DNA of 64,000 bases, taken from NCBI RefSeq assembly GCF_937892565.1, contig NZ_CALAHQ010000073.1:45810-109809 (forward strand), read 5' to 3'. How positions within the stretch are numbered: position 1 is the first letter of the stretch; each line of letters begins with the position of its first letter. The position numbers were made by a program, and so were the translations under genes. The notes under the pieces were generated by a model. The model searched no databases, was not told where the DNA came from, and was given only the letters and a program-made list of their open reading frames with translations. This document shows positions 17,283 to 26,283 of the stretch, piece after piece. The DNA comes from an uncultured Roseicyclus sp. Its GTDB lineage: Bacteria; Pseudomonadota; Alphaproteobacteria; Rhodobacterales; Rhodobacteraceae.

Positions 17283-18266
17283 ATGAAAAGAACACTGATC
17301 CCGGCGCTTGCGCTGGGCATGGCCGCAAGCGCGGCACAGGCGCAAGACGAGGTGACGCTGCAGTTGCAGTGGGTCACACAAGCACAGTTCGCTGGCTATT
17401 ACGTGGCGCTCGAGAATGGCTTTTACGAGGAAGAGGGTCTGAATGTGACCATTCTGCCCGGTGGCCCCGACATCGCACCGCCGCAGGTCCTGGCGGGTGG
17501 CGGTGCGGATGCGATGCTCAACTGGATGCCCTCGGCGCTCGCTGCGCGCGAGCGGGGATTGCCGGTGGTCAATATCGCCCAGCCCTTCGTGCGGTCGGGT
17601 CTGCAGCTGACCTGCTGGAAGGACAGTGGCATCGCCGCGCCCGCCGATCTGGCCGGCCATACCGTCGCGCACTGGTTTTTCGGCAATGAATACCCCTTCA
17701 TGGGGTGGATGAACCAGCTGGGCATCCCGGTCGATGGCTCCGCCAATGGTGTGACCTTGCTTCAGGCGGGCTTTAACGTCGATCCCTTGTTGCAGCGTCA
17801 GGCCGATTGCATCTCGACCATGACCTACAATGAATACTGGCAGATCATCGATGCGGGTGTGTCGCCCGAAGAACTGGTGACCTTCCGCTATTCCGATTAC
17901 GGCATGGATACGCTCGAAGACGGCATCTATGTGCTGGAAGAAAACCTCAATGATCCCGCGTTTTTCGACAAGATGACCCGCTTTGTGCGCGCCTCGATGA
18001 AGGGCTGGGCATGGGCGGCGGAAAACCCCGATGCGGCGGCGATGATCGTGCTGGATAACGACGAGACCGGCGCGCAGACCGAAACCCATCAAAAGCGGAT
18101 GATGGGCGAGATCGCGCTTTTGGTCGAAGGTGGCGACGGACGGCTGGACGAAGCCTCCTATGCGCGGACCGTCCGGACGCTTCTGGAAGGTGGCGATGCG
18201 GTCATCACGGCCGAGCCTTCCGGCGCATGGACGCATGCCGTGACGGATGCGGCGCTCGCCAACTGA
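17283..18266 (+). CDS. ABC substrate-binding protein, NMT1/THI5-like
   Basis: A 327-residue periplasmic binding protein. The signal peptide MKRTLIPALALGMAASAAQA is cleaved before QDEV. The mature part begins LQLQWVTQAQFAGYYVALE and has FYEEEGLNVTILPGGPDI, typical of the NMT1/THI5 group that binds thiamine-precursor pyrimidines. Given the surrounding dihydropyrimidine genes, uracil, thymine or a related pyrimidine is the likely ligand. It is the last gene before a terminator hairpin. Confidence 0.9.
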   Translation: MKRTLIPALALGMAASAAQAQDEVTLQLQWVTQAQFAGYYVALENGFYEEEGLNVTILPGGPDIAPPQVLAGGGADAMLNWMPSALAARERGLPVVNIAQPFVRSGLQLTCWKDSGIAAPADLAGHTVAHWFFGNEYPFMGWMNQLGIPVDGSANGVTLLQAGFNVDPLLQRQADCISTMTYNEYWQIIDAGVSPEELVTFRYSDYGMDTLEDGIYVLEENLNDPAFFDKMTRFVRASMKGWAWAAENPDAAAMIVLDNDETGAQTETHQKRMMGEIALLVEGGDGRLDEASYARTVRTLLEGGDAVITAEPSGAWTHAVTDAALAN

Positions 18267-18290
18267 GCGTGCCGCCACGCAAACAGACGA

Positions 18291-18320
18291 CAGCCCCGGG
18301 GTGATCCCGGGGCTGTTGCC
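18291..18320 (+). terminator. Terminator after the importer operon
   Basis: CAGCCCCGGG (18291-18300), loop GTGAT and CCCGGGGCTG (18306-18315) form a perfect 10-bp stem, followed by TTGCC and ATTT. It begins 25 bases after the binding-protein stop. Confidence 0.75.
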
Positions 18321-18322
18321 AT

Positions 18323-18712
18323 TTAACGTCTCTGGTCAAGCTGGGCGGGGCTGGGCGCTTGCGGCTGTGCCTCGAAGCGGGCCACGGGTGTTACAGGATC
18401 GTCCAGACGATCGAAATCGCCGACATGTCGGGTGTTGAGCGGCGGAATACCCAAGCCCTTGAGCGGGGCAGGATCGCGAGGGGGCGCAGGCCATGGATCG
18501 CCGCCAGTCTGGCGGGTGGATGCGATGGCTGTGACCGCCGCGCGCCCCAATTCTGGCTTTGTCGGCGCGGCCTCGGCCACGGACGCCGTGCCGTGTGGGG
18601 CGACGCCCGCATTCGGCACGCTCACGGAATAGGAAACAGGACCGACCAAATCGCAGCCTCCGATCTTCAGACCCCCACCATGGCTTGAGCATGAACAAAA
18701 ACCGTCAACCAC
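18323..18712 (-). CDS. Uncertain hypothetical protein, Pro-rich C-terminus
   Basis: A 129-residue minus-strand frame from a GTG at 18712. The middle and end (LKIGGCDLVGPVSYSVSV; LNTRHVGDFDRLDDPVTPVA; QPQAPSPAQLDQRR) look more protein-like than the opposite-strand frame, and third-position G/C is high. No ribosome site precedes the GTG and I recognise no family. It is either a small real gene, a truncated remnant or a chance frame. It converges on the importer operon. The rest of 18713-18858 is A/T-richer promoter DNA for the XRE gene. Confidence 0.35.
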   Translation of the reverse strand: MVDGFCSCSSHGGGLKIGGCDLVGPVSYSVSVPNAGVAPHGTASVAEAAPTKPELGRAAVTAIASTRQTGGDPWPAPPRDPAPLKGLGIPPLNTRHVGDFDRLDDPVTPVARFEAQPQAPSPAQLDQRR

Positions 18713-18858
18713 ACCAGTGGATCGCTAAAATCGGCTGTATTTTCTGAACCGCCCTGTCGCGCACATGCGAGATACGTCGCGTGTAAAGCGCAAGATAACC
18801 CATTCTTTGTGTGTCTTTTTCCTGTTAAGCTTTTGTCAAAGCAGCCCAGAGGTGTCTG

Positions 18859-20190
18859 ATGGCCCCGATCTCTCCCTTTGCGCGGCGGGCGCAATTGACT
18901 GGCAACCGTATCCGTGAACGGCGGTTGGTCTTGGGCCTGAAGCAAGCCGCTTTGGCCGATGCGGTGGGGATTTCGGCCTCCTATCTCAATCTGATCGAAC
19001 ACAACCGCCGCCGGATCGGGGGCAAGCTGTTGTTGGCCTTGGCCCGCGCGTTGATGGTGGAGCCCGCGCAGCTGAGCGAAGGGGCGGATGCGACGCTTTA
19101 TGATGCGTTGCAAAGCGCGGCCCGCGATCAGCCTGCGGGCTATGGTGCAGTGCCCGAAACCGACCGTATCGATGAAATGGCGGGGCGCTTTCCCGGTTGG
19201 GTGGCGCTTATCGCGGAACAGCAAAAGCGCATCGCCGCGCTTGAGGCGCTGGTCGAAGGGCTGCGCGACCGGATCGGGCATGATCCGGTCTTGGCGGAAT
19301 CGATGCATGAGGTGCTGTCGACCGTGGCTGCCATCCGATCGACCGCCGATATTCTGGTGCGCGAACCCGATCTGGATGCGGTCTGGCGCGGCCGGTTTCA
19401 CCGCAACCTGCACGAAGAGGCCGAGCGCCTGTCAACGCGCGCCACCGCACTCATCCGGCATTTCGAACCCGAAGCCGCCGGGGCCAGTGAGCGCGGCGCC
19501 TCCACCCCGATCGAAAGCGTCGAGGCGATGTTCGAGGCGTCTGACCATCATTTCCCCGAGATCGAGGTGCATGGACAGGCCGCGATTGCCACCGTTCTGG
19601 CGCGGACACCCGGCATGGAAGACCCCGCCACCCGCGCCTTGGGCGAGCGGTGGTTGCTGGCCTATGCGGCCGATGCGGCGCGGCTGCCTTTGCCGGTGAT
19701 GCGCCCCGCCGCCGAGGCGGCACGATATGATCCGGCGATCTTGCTGGGGTTGGGGCAGGGCGATGTGGCCTTGGTCCTGCGCCGTTTGGCCACGCTGCCG
19801 CGTCATGAGGGTCTGGGCGATGGCCCGCCCGCTTATGGGCTGGCGGTCTGTGACGGATCGGGGGCGTTGATTTTCCGCCGTCGCTTGACCGCGTTTTCGA
19901 TTCCGCGCTTTGGGGCGGGCTGCCCGCTTTGGCCGCTTTATCGTGCGCTGGGCCGACCCGGTCAGCCCGAAGCGGCACTGATCGAGATGCCGCAAGGCGC
20001 GCTGTTCCGGGCTTGGGCCGTCAGCCAGCCCGCGGGCCAGACGGGGTTTGGCGAAGCCCCGGTGATGCAAGCCGTCATGCTGGTCACGCCGGTTCCCGCG
20101 GGTCCGGCAAGCGCCCCCCGTCCGTCTGCCATAGCGGCCGGGCCGGGATGCCATCTGTGCGCGCGCACGGGCTGCCCCGCCCGGCGCTGA
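18859..20190 (+). CDS. XRE-family regulator of the short-chain fatty acyl type
   Basis: A 443-residue regulator. The N-terminal HTH_3 domain includes GNRIRERRLVLGLKQAALAD and GISASYLNLIEHNRR. A central region resembles the ScfR/RamB/PrpC-regulator family, and the C-terminus ends in a Cys cluster (CHLCARTGCPARR, DUF2083 type). Relatives control propionate or glyoxylate-type metabolism through acyl-CoA sensing. It precedes the tricarballylate genes, which fits a carboxylate-metabolism role; targets are unknown. Confidence 0.85.
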   Translation: MAPISPFARRAQLTGNRIRERRLVLGLKQAALADAVGISASYLNLIEHNRRRIGGKLLLALARALMVEPAQLSEGADATLYDALQSAARDQPAGYGAVPETDRIDEMAGRFPGWVALIAEQQKRIAALEALVEGLRDRIGHDPVLAESMHEVLSTVAAIRSTADILVREPDLDAVWRGRFHRNLHEEAERLSTRATALIRHFEPEAAGASERGASTPIESVEAMFEASDHHFPEIEVHGQAAIATVLARTPGMEDPATRALGERWLLAYAADAARLPLPVMRPAAEAARYDPAILLGLGQGDVALVLRRLATLPRHEGLGDGPPAYGLAVCDGSGALIFRRRLTAFSIPRFGAGCPLWPLYRALGRPGQPEAALIEMPQGALFRAWAVSQPAGQTGFGEAPVMQAVMLVTPVPAGPASAPRPSAIAAGPGCHLCARTGCPARR

Positions 20191-20226
20191 ATGGTCCGGC
20201 CTGTTGGATGACGGGCGCTTGACCCG

Positions 20227-20260
20227 TCCGTATCCGCATGTATACAGCCGTATAAACGGA
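20227..20260. promoter_or_regulatory. GntR-type palindrome upstream of tcuA
   Basis: A TGTATACA palindrome at 20239-20246 is flanked by TCCGT (20227-20231) and ACGGA (20256-20260), with a second CGTATAA at 20249-20255. TGTATAC cores are typical of GntR (FadR/VanR) operators. It lies about 100 bases before tcuA. A GntR remnant sits further down the same island (25990-26200), so the original repressor may be gone. Confidence 0.45.
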
Positions 20261-20343
20261 TGCAAGTTGCGCTGGGCACCACGCATGGTGCCGGGCCCTG
20301 AGCCCGGTTTTCAACGCCCCGCCAAGGGCCAGGATCAAATGAC

Positions 20344-21759
20344 ATGACCGCGCCGACAGACCAGAACCTTGCCGATCTGAGCGTTGATGTGCTTGTGATC
20401 GGCGGGGGCAATGCCGCGCTGTGCGCCGCGATCGAGGCGCGCCGTCAGGGGGCCTCGGTTCTGGTGGTCGAAGCCGCATCCAAGGTCTATCGCGGTGGCA
20501 ACACGCGCCACACCCGCAATCTGCGCTGCGCCCATGATGCGGGCAACGAGATCCTGACCGGGCCATACCCGGAGGATGAGTTCTGGGATGATCTGATGCG
20601 CGTGACGGGCGGTGAGACCGACCCGGAACTGGCGCGGCTGACCATCGCTCAGTCCAAAGAGCTGTGGGATTGGATGACCGGCGCCGGTGTGCGGTTCCAG
20701 CAGCCCTTGGGCGGCACGCTGAACCTTGGGCGCACCAATGCGTTTTTTCTGGGCGGTGGGCGCGCGATGCTGAACGCGCTTTATGACAGCGCCGAAAAGA
20801 TGGGTGTGGCGTTTCGCTATGACACCGCCGCCACCGCGCTCGATATCGAGGACGGGTTTTTCAAGACCGCCCGGATCCAAGGCCCCGACGGGCCGCAGGT
20901 GGTCCGTGCCCGCGCATTGGTCACGGCGGCGGGCGGGTTCGAGGCCAACATCGAATGGCTTACGGAATACTGGGGCGAACGGGCCAGGAATTTCCTGATC
21001 CGCGGCACGCCCAACAACCGCGGCACGATCCTGCGAATGCTGCTGGATGCGGGGGTGGAACCTGTGGGCGATCCGACGCAATGCCATGCGGTCGCAATCG
21101 ACGCGCGGTCGCCGCAATTCGACGGCGGCATCGTCACGCGGCTTGATTGCATCATCTTTGGCGTGGTGATCAACAACCGCTGCGAACGCTTTTATGACGA
21201 AGGCGAGGATTTCTGGCCCAAGCGCTACGCGATCTGGGGCCGTTTGGTGGCCGATCAACCCGACCAGATCGCGTGGATCGTGTTCGACGAAAAGGCGGTG
21301 GGCCGCTTCATGCCCTCGGTCTACCCGGCGATTTCGGCACCCTCGCTTGCGGAATTGGCCGAAAAGCTGGGGCTTGATCCATCGGCCTTAGCCGCCGAGA
21401 TCGGGCGCTTCAACGCCGCCGTGGTCGATGGTGATTTCAACACCGAAATCCATGATGATTGCCGGACCGAAGGCATCAGCCCGCCCAAATCGCATTGGGC
21501 GCGCCGCATCGATAGCGCGCCCTTTCATGCCTATCCGGTCCGCCCCGGCATCACCTTCACGTATCTCGGCACCCGCGTGAACCACGAGGCCCGCGTCTTG
21601 ATGCAAGGCGGCAGGCCAAGCGCCAATATCTATGCCGCAGGCGAGATCATGGCAGGAAATGTGCTGGGGCGCGGCTATCTGGCGGGCATCGGGATGACAA
21701 TCGGCGCCGTTTTCGGGCGTCTGGCAGGCAAGGGGGCAGCGCGCCATGTCGGGAACTGA
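20344..21759 (+). CDS. tcuA: FAD-dependent tricarballylate dehydrogenase
   Basis: Oxidises tricarballylate to cis-aconitate in the family. 471 residues of the FAD_binding_2 fold. It has the dinucleotide site VLVIGGGNAALCAAIEAR, YRGGNTRHTRNLRCAH near the flavin, and a C-terminal IYAAGEIMAGNVLGRGYLAGIGM FAD-binding end. It overlaps tcuB by 14 bases. Fumarate-reductase-like flavoproteins are the alternative, but the following tcuB makes TcuA the best call. Confidence 0.9.
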   Translation: MTAPTDQNLADLSVDVLVIGGGNAALCAAIEARRQGASVLVVEAASKVYRGGNTRHTRNLRCAHDAGNEILTGPYPEDEFWDDLMRVTGGETDPELARLTIAQSKELWDWMTGAGVRFQQPLGGTLNLGRTNAFFLGGGRAMLNALYDSAEKMGVAFRYDTAATALDIEDGFFKTARIQGPDGPQVVRARALVTAAGGFEANIEWLTEYWGERARNFLIRGTPNNRGTILRMLLDAGVEPVGDPTQCHAVAIDARSPQFDGGIVTRLDCIIFGVVINNRCERFYDEGEDFWPKRYAIWGRLVADQPDQIAWIVFDEKAVGRFMPSVYPAISAPSLAELAEKLGLDPSALAAEIGRFNAAVVDGDFNTEIHDDCRTEGISPPKSHWARRIDSAPFHAYPVRPGITFTYLGTRVNHEARVLMQGGRPSANIYAAGEIMAGNVLGRGYLAGIGMTIGAVFGRLAGKGAARHVGN

Positions 21760-22867
21760 GCTGCAACAAGACGCCGAGCGCCAGATCACGATCTGCAACG
21801 CCTGCCGCTACTGCGAGGGGATTTGCGCGGTCTTCCCCGCGCTGCAAATGCAGCGGAGTTTCGTGGCAGGCGATATCGATTACTTTGCCAATCTGTGCCA
21901 TGATTGCGGCGCCTGCTATCATGATTGCCAGTTTTCGCCGCCCCATGAATTTGCCATCAACCTGCCCAAGACACTGGCGGGTGTGCGGCAAGAAAGCTAT
22001 GGCCGCTATGCATGGCCCAGCGCACTGGCCCCGGTCTTCGAAAAGAACGGGCTGGTGATTGCTGTGATCGCGGCCTTGTCGGTCACGGGTTTTCTGGCGG
22101 GCATGATCGCGTGGAACGCGCCCGGCGCGCTGTTTTCTGCCCATCAATCGCCCCAGGGGTTTTACGCGCTGATGTCGCATGATGCGATGGTGGGGCTGTT
22201 TGGGCCGGTCTTTGTGTTCTCGATCTTTGCGATGCTGATGGGGCTGCGCAATTTCTGGCGCGATGCCAATGCGGTGCGCATGGTCGCGGGACCTGCGCCC
22301 GCCTCGCTGTGGCAGGCGGTCCGGGATGCGGGATCGTTGCGCTATCTTGATGGCGGCGGGGCGGGCTGTTTCAACGAGGATGACAAGCCCGAAGACAAGC
22401 GGCGGCTTTACCACCATCTGACCTTTTACGGCTTCTTGTTGTGCTTTGCCGCCACATCGGTGGGCACGATCTATCATTATGGCTTTGGCCGCGTGGCGCC
22501 CTATGCGTGGTGGGATGTGCCGCAGCTTTTGGGCACGCTGGGCGGATTGATGCTGGCCGCTGGCACGGGTGGATTGATGGCCGCCAAAAAGCGCCGCCTG
22601 CCCGATCTGGTCGATGAGGGCACGAAAGGCATGGCGATGGCGTTCCTGTTGATGTTGCATCTGACGGCGGTGACGGGGCTTGGCCTGCATATCCTTGGCG
22701 GTACGGCTGCGATGGGGCTGTTGCTGGCGCTGCATCTGGGTGTGGTGTTCGCGCTGTTCCTGACCATGCCCTATGGCAAATTCGTGCATGGGCTTTATCG
22801 GTTCGCGGCCCTTGTGCGGTTCGCGATGGCCAAGCGGACGGGGCTCAAGACAAGGGTGGTGGCATGA
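21746..22867 (+). CDS. tcuB: Tricarballylate utilisation protein TcuB (Fe-S, membrane)
   Basis: Membrane electron acceptor that reoxidises the TcuA flavin. 373 residues. The N-terminal half holds two cysteine groups for Fe-S centres (CNACRYCEGICAVFP and CHDCGACYHDC). The rest has about six membrane segments with several His that could bind haem (for example YHHLTFYGF and LMLHLTAVTGLGLH). It starts inside tcuA and overlaps the next gene as ATGA at 22864. Confidence 0.92.
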   Translation: MSGTELQQDAERQITICNACRYCEGICAVFPALQMQRSFVAGDIDYFANLCHDCGACYHDCQFSPPHEFAINLPKTLAGVRQESYGRYAWPSALAPVFEKNGLVIAVIAALSVTGFLAGMIAWNAPGALFSAHQSPQGFYALMSHDAMVGLFGPVFVFSIFAMLMGLRNFWRDANAVRMVAGPAPASLWQAVRDAGSLRYLDGGGAGCFNEDDKPEDKRRLYHHLTFYGFLLCFAATSVGTIYHYGFGRVAPYAWWDVPQLLGTLGGLMLAAGTGGLMAAKKRRLPDLVDEGTKGMAMAFLLMLHLTAVTGLGLHILGGTAAMGLLLALHLGVVFALFLTMPYGKFVHGLYRFAALVRFAMAKRTGLKTRVVA

Positions 22868-23823
22868 AGATCGCTGTTCTGGACGATTATCTGGGCTATA
22901 GCGACCGCTTCGCCGATTGGGGCGATCTGGATGCCGATGTCACGGTGTTCCGCGCGCCCATCCCCGAAGCGGACCTGGCCGCGACGCTTGCCCCCTTTGA
23001 TGTGCTGTGCGTGATGCGCGAGCGCACGCCCATGCCCGCCGCGCTGATCCATGCCTTGCCCCGACTGAAGTTGATCGTGACGACGGGGATGCGCAACTTG
23101 TCGATCGACATGGGTGCGGCGCGCGCGCGGGGCATCACGGTTTGTGGCACTGCCAGCCGGGCGGCGGCCACGGCGCATCTGGCGATGACGCTGATCTTGC
23201 TGGCCAGCCGCAATCTGGTGGCCAATCTGGGCGCGGTGGCGCGGGGCGGCTGGCAAGCCGAGGCGGGCCGCGATCTGGAGGGTTTGACCCTTGGCCTGAT
23301 CGGGCTGGGGCGGCTGGGTGCCGATGTGGCGGCGCTGGCCCGTCCCTTCGGCGTCAAGATGGTGGCATGGAGCCAGAACCTGACCGATGCGCGCGCAGCC
23401 GAGGTGGGCGTCAGCCGCGCCGAAAGCCTCGAGGCCGTGTTGGAACAGGCCGATGTGGCCTCGATCCATCTGGTCTTGTCCGAGCGCACCCGCGGTCTGA
23501 TCGGGGCCGGTCAACTGGCGCGGATGAAGCCCGACGCCTGTCTGGTCAACACCTCGCGCGGGCCGATCATCGACCGCGATGGCTTGCTTGATGCGTTGCG
23601 CATGGGGCGGCTGGCCTGTGCCGCGATCGATGTGTTCGACGAAGAACCCCTGCCCGCGGATAGCCCTTGGCGCGATGCCGATCTGATCGGATCAGGGCGG
23701 CTGATCTTGACGCCGCATGTGGGCTATGGGGCGCTGGCGACCTATGAGCGGATGTATCGTGAGACCGCGGAAAATGTCGTGGCTTTCGCACGGGGCGCGG
23801 CCCTCCGGGTGATCGGCAACTGA
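22864..23823 (+). CDS. D-2-hydroxyacid dehydrogenase (NAD)
   Basis: A 319-residue NAD-dependent enzyme of the D-isomer 2-hydroxyacid dehydrogenase family. The Rossmann motif is LGLIGLGRLGADVAALA, the catalytic Arg region LVNTSRGPIID, the Glu in AAIDVFDEEPLP and the His in LTPHVGYG. It overlaps tcuB, so it belongs to the same transcript. The substrate is not clear. Confidence 0.9.
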   Translation: MKIAVLDDYLGYSDRFADWGDLDADVTVFRAPIPEADLAATLAPFDVLCVMRERTPMPAALIHALPRLKLIVTTGMRNLSIDMGAARARGITVCGTASRAAATAHLAMTLILLASRNLVANLGAVARGGWQAEAGRDLEGLTLGLIGLGRLGADVAALARPFGVKMVAWSQNLTDARAAEVGVSRAESLEAVLEQADVASIHLVLSERTRGLIGAGQLARMKPDACLVNTSRGPIIDRDGLLDALRMGRLACAAIDVFDEEPLPADSPWRDADLIGSGRLILTPHVGYGALATYERMYRETAENVVAFARGAALRVIGN

Positions 23824-23844
23824 CGGGGCACGTGACAAGACAGC

Positions 23845-23870
23845 AGATTGTAGATTGTAGAATGTTGACA
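23845..23870 (+). repeat. Three tandem 7-mers and a -35-like box
   Basis: AGATTGT, AGATTGT and AGAATGT follow one another at 23845-23865, running into TTGACA at 23865-23870, a perfect sigma-70 -35 hexamer. No good -10 lies at 17 bp (TGTCAT). It sits between the dehydrogenase stop and the pseudogene at 23918 and may be a relic promoter with operator repeats. Confidence 0.4.
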
Positions 23871-23917
23871 TTTTGCGCTGCCGCTGGTGTCATGCCCTGC
23901 CAAGCGATGGAACGGCG

Positions 23918-24511
23918 ATGGCCAAACCGACCGCCACCCTCAAACAAGCCCTGCAAGCCCGCCGCGCCGTGATCGTGCCGGGGGCGGCGAATATGCGTTT
24001 TGGTCTGCCTGATCCGGGGCCGACCACCACCGCCGAAATCGCACAGACCACCGATCTGCCCTTGATCGTCGACATGGATGGGGGCTTTGGCAATCCGCTG
24101 AACGCGGTGCGGGGGATCGGGATGCCGGAGCGCGCAGGGGCCGCCACGCTGCAGATCGCGGATCAGGTGTTCCCCGGGAAACACGACCATTCCAACGGCA
24201 AGGCGGTGATCCCCGCGCCCGAGATGATCGACAAGATCAACGCCGCCGCCGATACCCGCCGCGATGGCGATCCGCAGATCATCGTGCGCAGCGATGCCCG
24301 CGCGATCGAGGGGCTTTCAGCCGCGATCGACCGCGCGCTGCCCGCGCCACAGATTGCCACCATCGTGCCCCATGGCCGCACCCCCGATCCAGGGCGGGTG
24401 GCGCTGGGCATCTTGAAACACGACGGCAGCCTTGCGCGTGGTGCGGTATGCGCCAAGGGGGACCGCAGAGGGATCATGGCGCGGGTTTTCGGCGGGACAG
24501 GCGCATCATGA
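23918..24511 (+). pseudogene. Isocitrate lyase/PEP mutase family remnant with in-frame deletions
   Basis: A 197-codon frame; the family needs about 285-300. It begins like a complete member (MAKPTATLKQALQARRAVIV) but jumps from PGAAN straight to MRFGLPD, losing about 20 residues. The stretch before DLPLIVDMDGGFGN is shortened, and a large part after ARAIEGLSAAIDRA is missing. Usual KCGH-type catalytic region is altered to KHDHSNGK. The reading frame is intact, so deletions came in multiples of three or the remnant is still translated. It overlaps the next gene as ATGA. Probably inactive; relatives are methylisocitrate lyase-like enzymes. Confidence 0.75.
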
Positions 24512-25551
24512 CCGATGGCGCGCAACGCGCGATCTGGATGCGGCGGCTGTGGACCGCGCTGATCGGGCTGATCGGCACGGCGGTCTTTTGGGGGCTGTCC
24601 ATGCCGCTGCCGTTCTTGCTTGGACCATTGGCGGCCTGTCTGATCACCGCGTTGATGGGCGCGCAGCTCAAGGGTGTGCCGACCAACTGGCTGAACGCGG
24701 TGCGCACCATCCTTGGGGTGGCGGCCGGCTCGTCCGTGTCGCCCGCGTTGATGGAGCAATTGCCCCAGGCCGTGGCCAGCGCCAGCCTTGTGCCGGTGTT
24801 CCTGGCGGTGTCGCTGTTGCTGGGGTATCCGTTCTTTCGCCGTGTCGCGGGCTTTGACAAGCCGACCGCCTATTTCGCCACCGTGCCGGGTGGTTTTGCC
24901 GAGATGATCTTGCTGGGCAGCGAAAGGGGCGGCGATGTGCGGGCACTGTCGCTCGTGCATGCGACACGCATCTTGACGCTGGTGTCGCTGTTGCCGTTTC
25001 TGATCAGCTTTTATGTCGATGTGGACCTTAGCGCCGCGCCCGGTGTGCCGGTCAAGGATATCCCGCTCAAGGATATCGCCATCCTCGCGGCTTGCGCCTA
25101 TTTCGGATATGTGGGCGCCAAGCGGATTGGCCTGTTTGGCGCCACGATCCTTGGACCGATGATCTTGTCGGCGGCCGCCAGCCTGTTGGGTCTGATCGAG
25201 AACCGCCCACCGACCGAGGCGCTCATTCTGGCGCAATTCGTCATCGGCATGAGCGTGGGGGCGCATTATGTCGGCGTCACCCGCGATGAATTGCGCCGCG
25301 TCGTATCAGCCAGCGCCGCCTATGCCTTGATGCTGGCCGCCCTTACGGTGCTGTTTGGCGAGATCATTTATCTGCTGGGGATCAATGATCTCTTGCATGG
25401 CATTTTGGCCTTTGCCCCGGGTGGCCAGCCCGAGATGGTGATGCTGGCAATCCTGACCGGGGCCGACATCACCTTTGTGATCTTTCACCATGTCTTGCGG
25501 TTGGTGCTGGTCATGAGCCTGACACCGGTGCTGGCGCGGTGGCTGGCCTGA
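24508..25551 (+). CDS. AbrB-family membrane protein (PF05145)
   Basis: A 347-residue integral membrane protein of the AbrB/ammonia monooxygenase-like duplicated family, with about ten membrane segments. Family motifs are PLPFLLGPLAACLITALMGA, the TVPGGFAEMILLGS repeat element and the second-half counterpart AFAPGGQPEMVMLAILTGADI. ATG 24508 overlaps the preceding stop. Transport function in the family is not established; next to tcu genes a carboxylate transporter or exporter role is possible. Unlike Salmonella there is no tcuC here. Confidence 0.85.
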   Translation: MTDGAQRAIWMRRLWTALIGLIGTAVFWGLSMPLPFLLGPLAACLITALMGAQLKGVPTNWLNAVRTILGVAAGSSVSPALMEQLPQAVASASLVPVFLAVSLLLGYPFFRRVAGFDKPTAYFATVPGGFAEMILLGSERGGDVRALSLVHATRILTLVSLLPFLISFYVDVDLSAAPGVPVKDIPLKDIAILAACAYFGYVGAKRIGLFGATILGPMILSAAASLLGLIENRPPTEALILAQFVIGMSVGAHYVGVTRDELRRVVSASAAYALMLAALTVLFGEIIYLLGINDLLHGILAFAPGGQPEMVMLAILTGADITFVIFHHVLRLVLVMSLTPVLARWLA

Positions 25552-25985
25552 TGCGGATCTGGCCGGGGATCAGCACGCGCCCCACGAACTGGCGGCGCGC
25601 GCTGCGATAGACCGCGCCATGCACCGCATGCGCCGTTCCGTCCCGGGCGATGCGGACCTCGGCGTCGCCCGTCAAGATCCCCGAGGGTTGGCCCACCCGG
25701 ATCGGCCCCATGCCCGCGCCGCCGGGCGCACGAAATTCCAACCGGATCGGTGCGGCGCTGCCTGCCACCCCATCAAGGGTGACATCGCCCGTCACCCTGG
25801 CGTGCCCGCGTTCGGTCGGGCATTGGCCGATGATGATCCTTGCGGCGTCGGTGGTGTGGATGCACACCATCGCCCCGGCCCCGCGCGGCTGGGCGGGCCC
25901 ACCATGCAGAGCTTTGAAAGCGCAGGAGTTCCCCCGTCGATGCCGTTCGATTGCCGTCCGTTGGGATCGGACGATCCCATGGCGG
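25514..25985 (-). pseudogene. Remnant of a PrpF-like isomerase gene, frameshifted
   Basis: Minus-strand fragments of a PrpF/4-oxalomesaconate tautomerase relative. Near 25980-25890 one frame reads CLAAMGSSDPNGRQ and then NGIDGGTPALSKL, matching the PrpF N-terminal region MGSPDPYGRQIDG-GGATS-TSK. The C-terminal part appears in another frame (IRLEFRAPGGAGMGPIRVGQ, then SGILTGDAEVRIARDGT and YRSARRQFVGRVLIP). The middle of the protein (about 200 residues) is missing. It lies downstream of the MmgE/PrpD gene, the usual prpD-prpF order. Confidence 0.6.
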
Positions 25986-25989
25986 CCAG

Positions 25990-26283
25990 ACAGCGCGCGG
26001 TCCCTATGATCTGCTGCGGGTTTACCGCTCCAGATCCGCGACCATCGCCGGGCGTGTGCAAGCGGCATTGGCAGGGCATCGGGCGATCGTGGCGGCCTCA
26101 AGCGCGCGCGACCCGGTCGCCGCCAAGGGTCGAATGCGCGCCCATATCGCCAACGCTCGCCAGAGCGCGCTGATCGCGCTGGAATGCAGCTTGGATCAGC
26201 CCGCGCCCGCCCGGGCGGTGGGGCCTGCCAGCAGTGCCAGCATGGGGCCAAGCGCGGGCGCGGTGTCGAAGCATGCCAACTGA
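25990..26283 (+). pseudogene. C-terminal remnant of a GntR (FCD) regulator
   Basis: Plus-strand frame with the end of an FCD ligand-binding domain: YDLLRVYRSRSATIAGRVQA and then GHRAIVAASSARDPVAAKGR, MRAHIANARQSALIALE. This is the typical last helix set of FadR-type regulators. No HTH or earlier FCD part precedes it; instead it abuts the prpF remnant at about 25990. The native stop is gone and the frame runs into the 3' end of the opposite MmgE/PrpD gene. Confidence 0.6.

Noticed and set aside
18359..18688. Plus-strand frame opposite the orphan minus-strand frame
   Set aside because: Arg/Cys/Trp-rich composition typical of a shadow frame in GC-rich DNA; no ribosome site.
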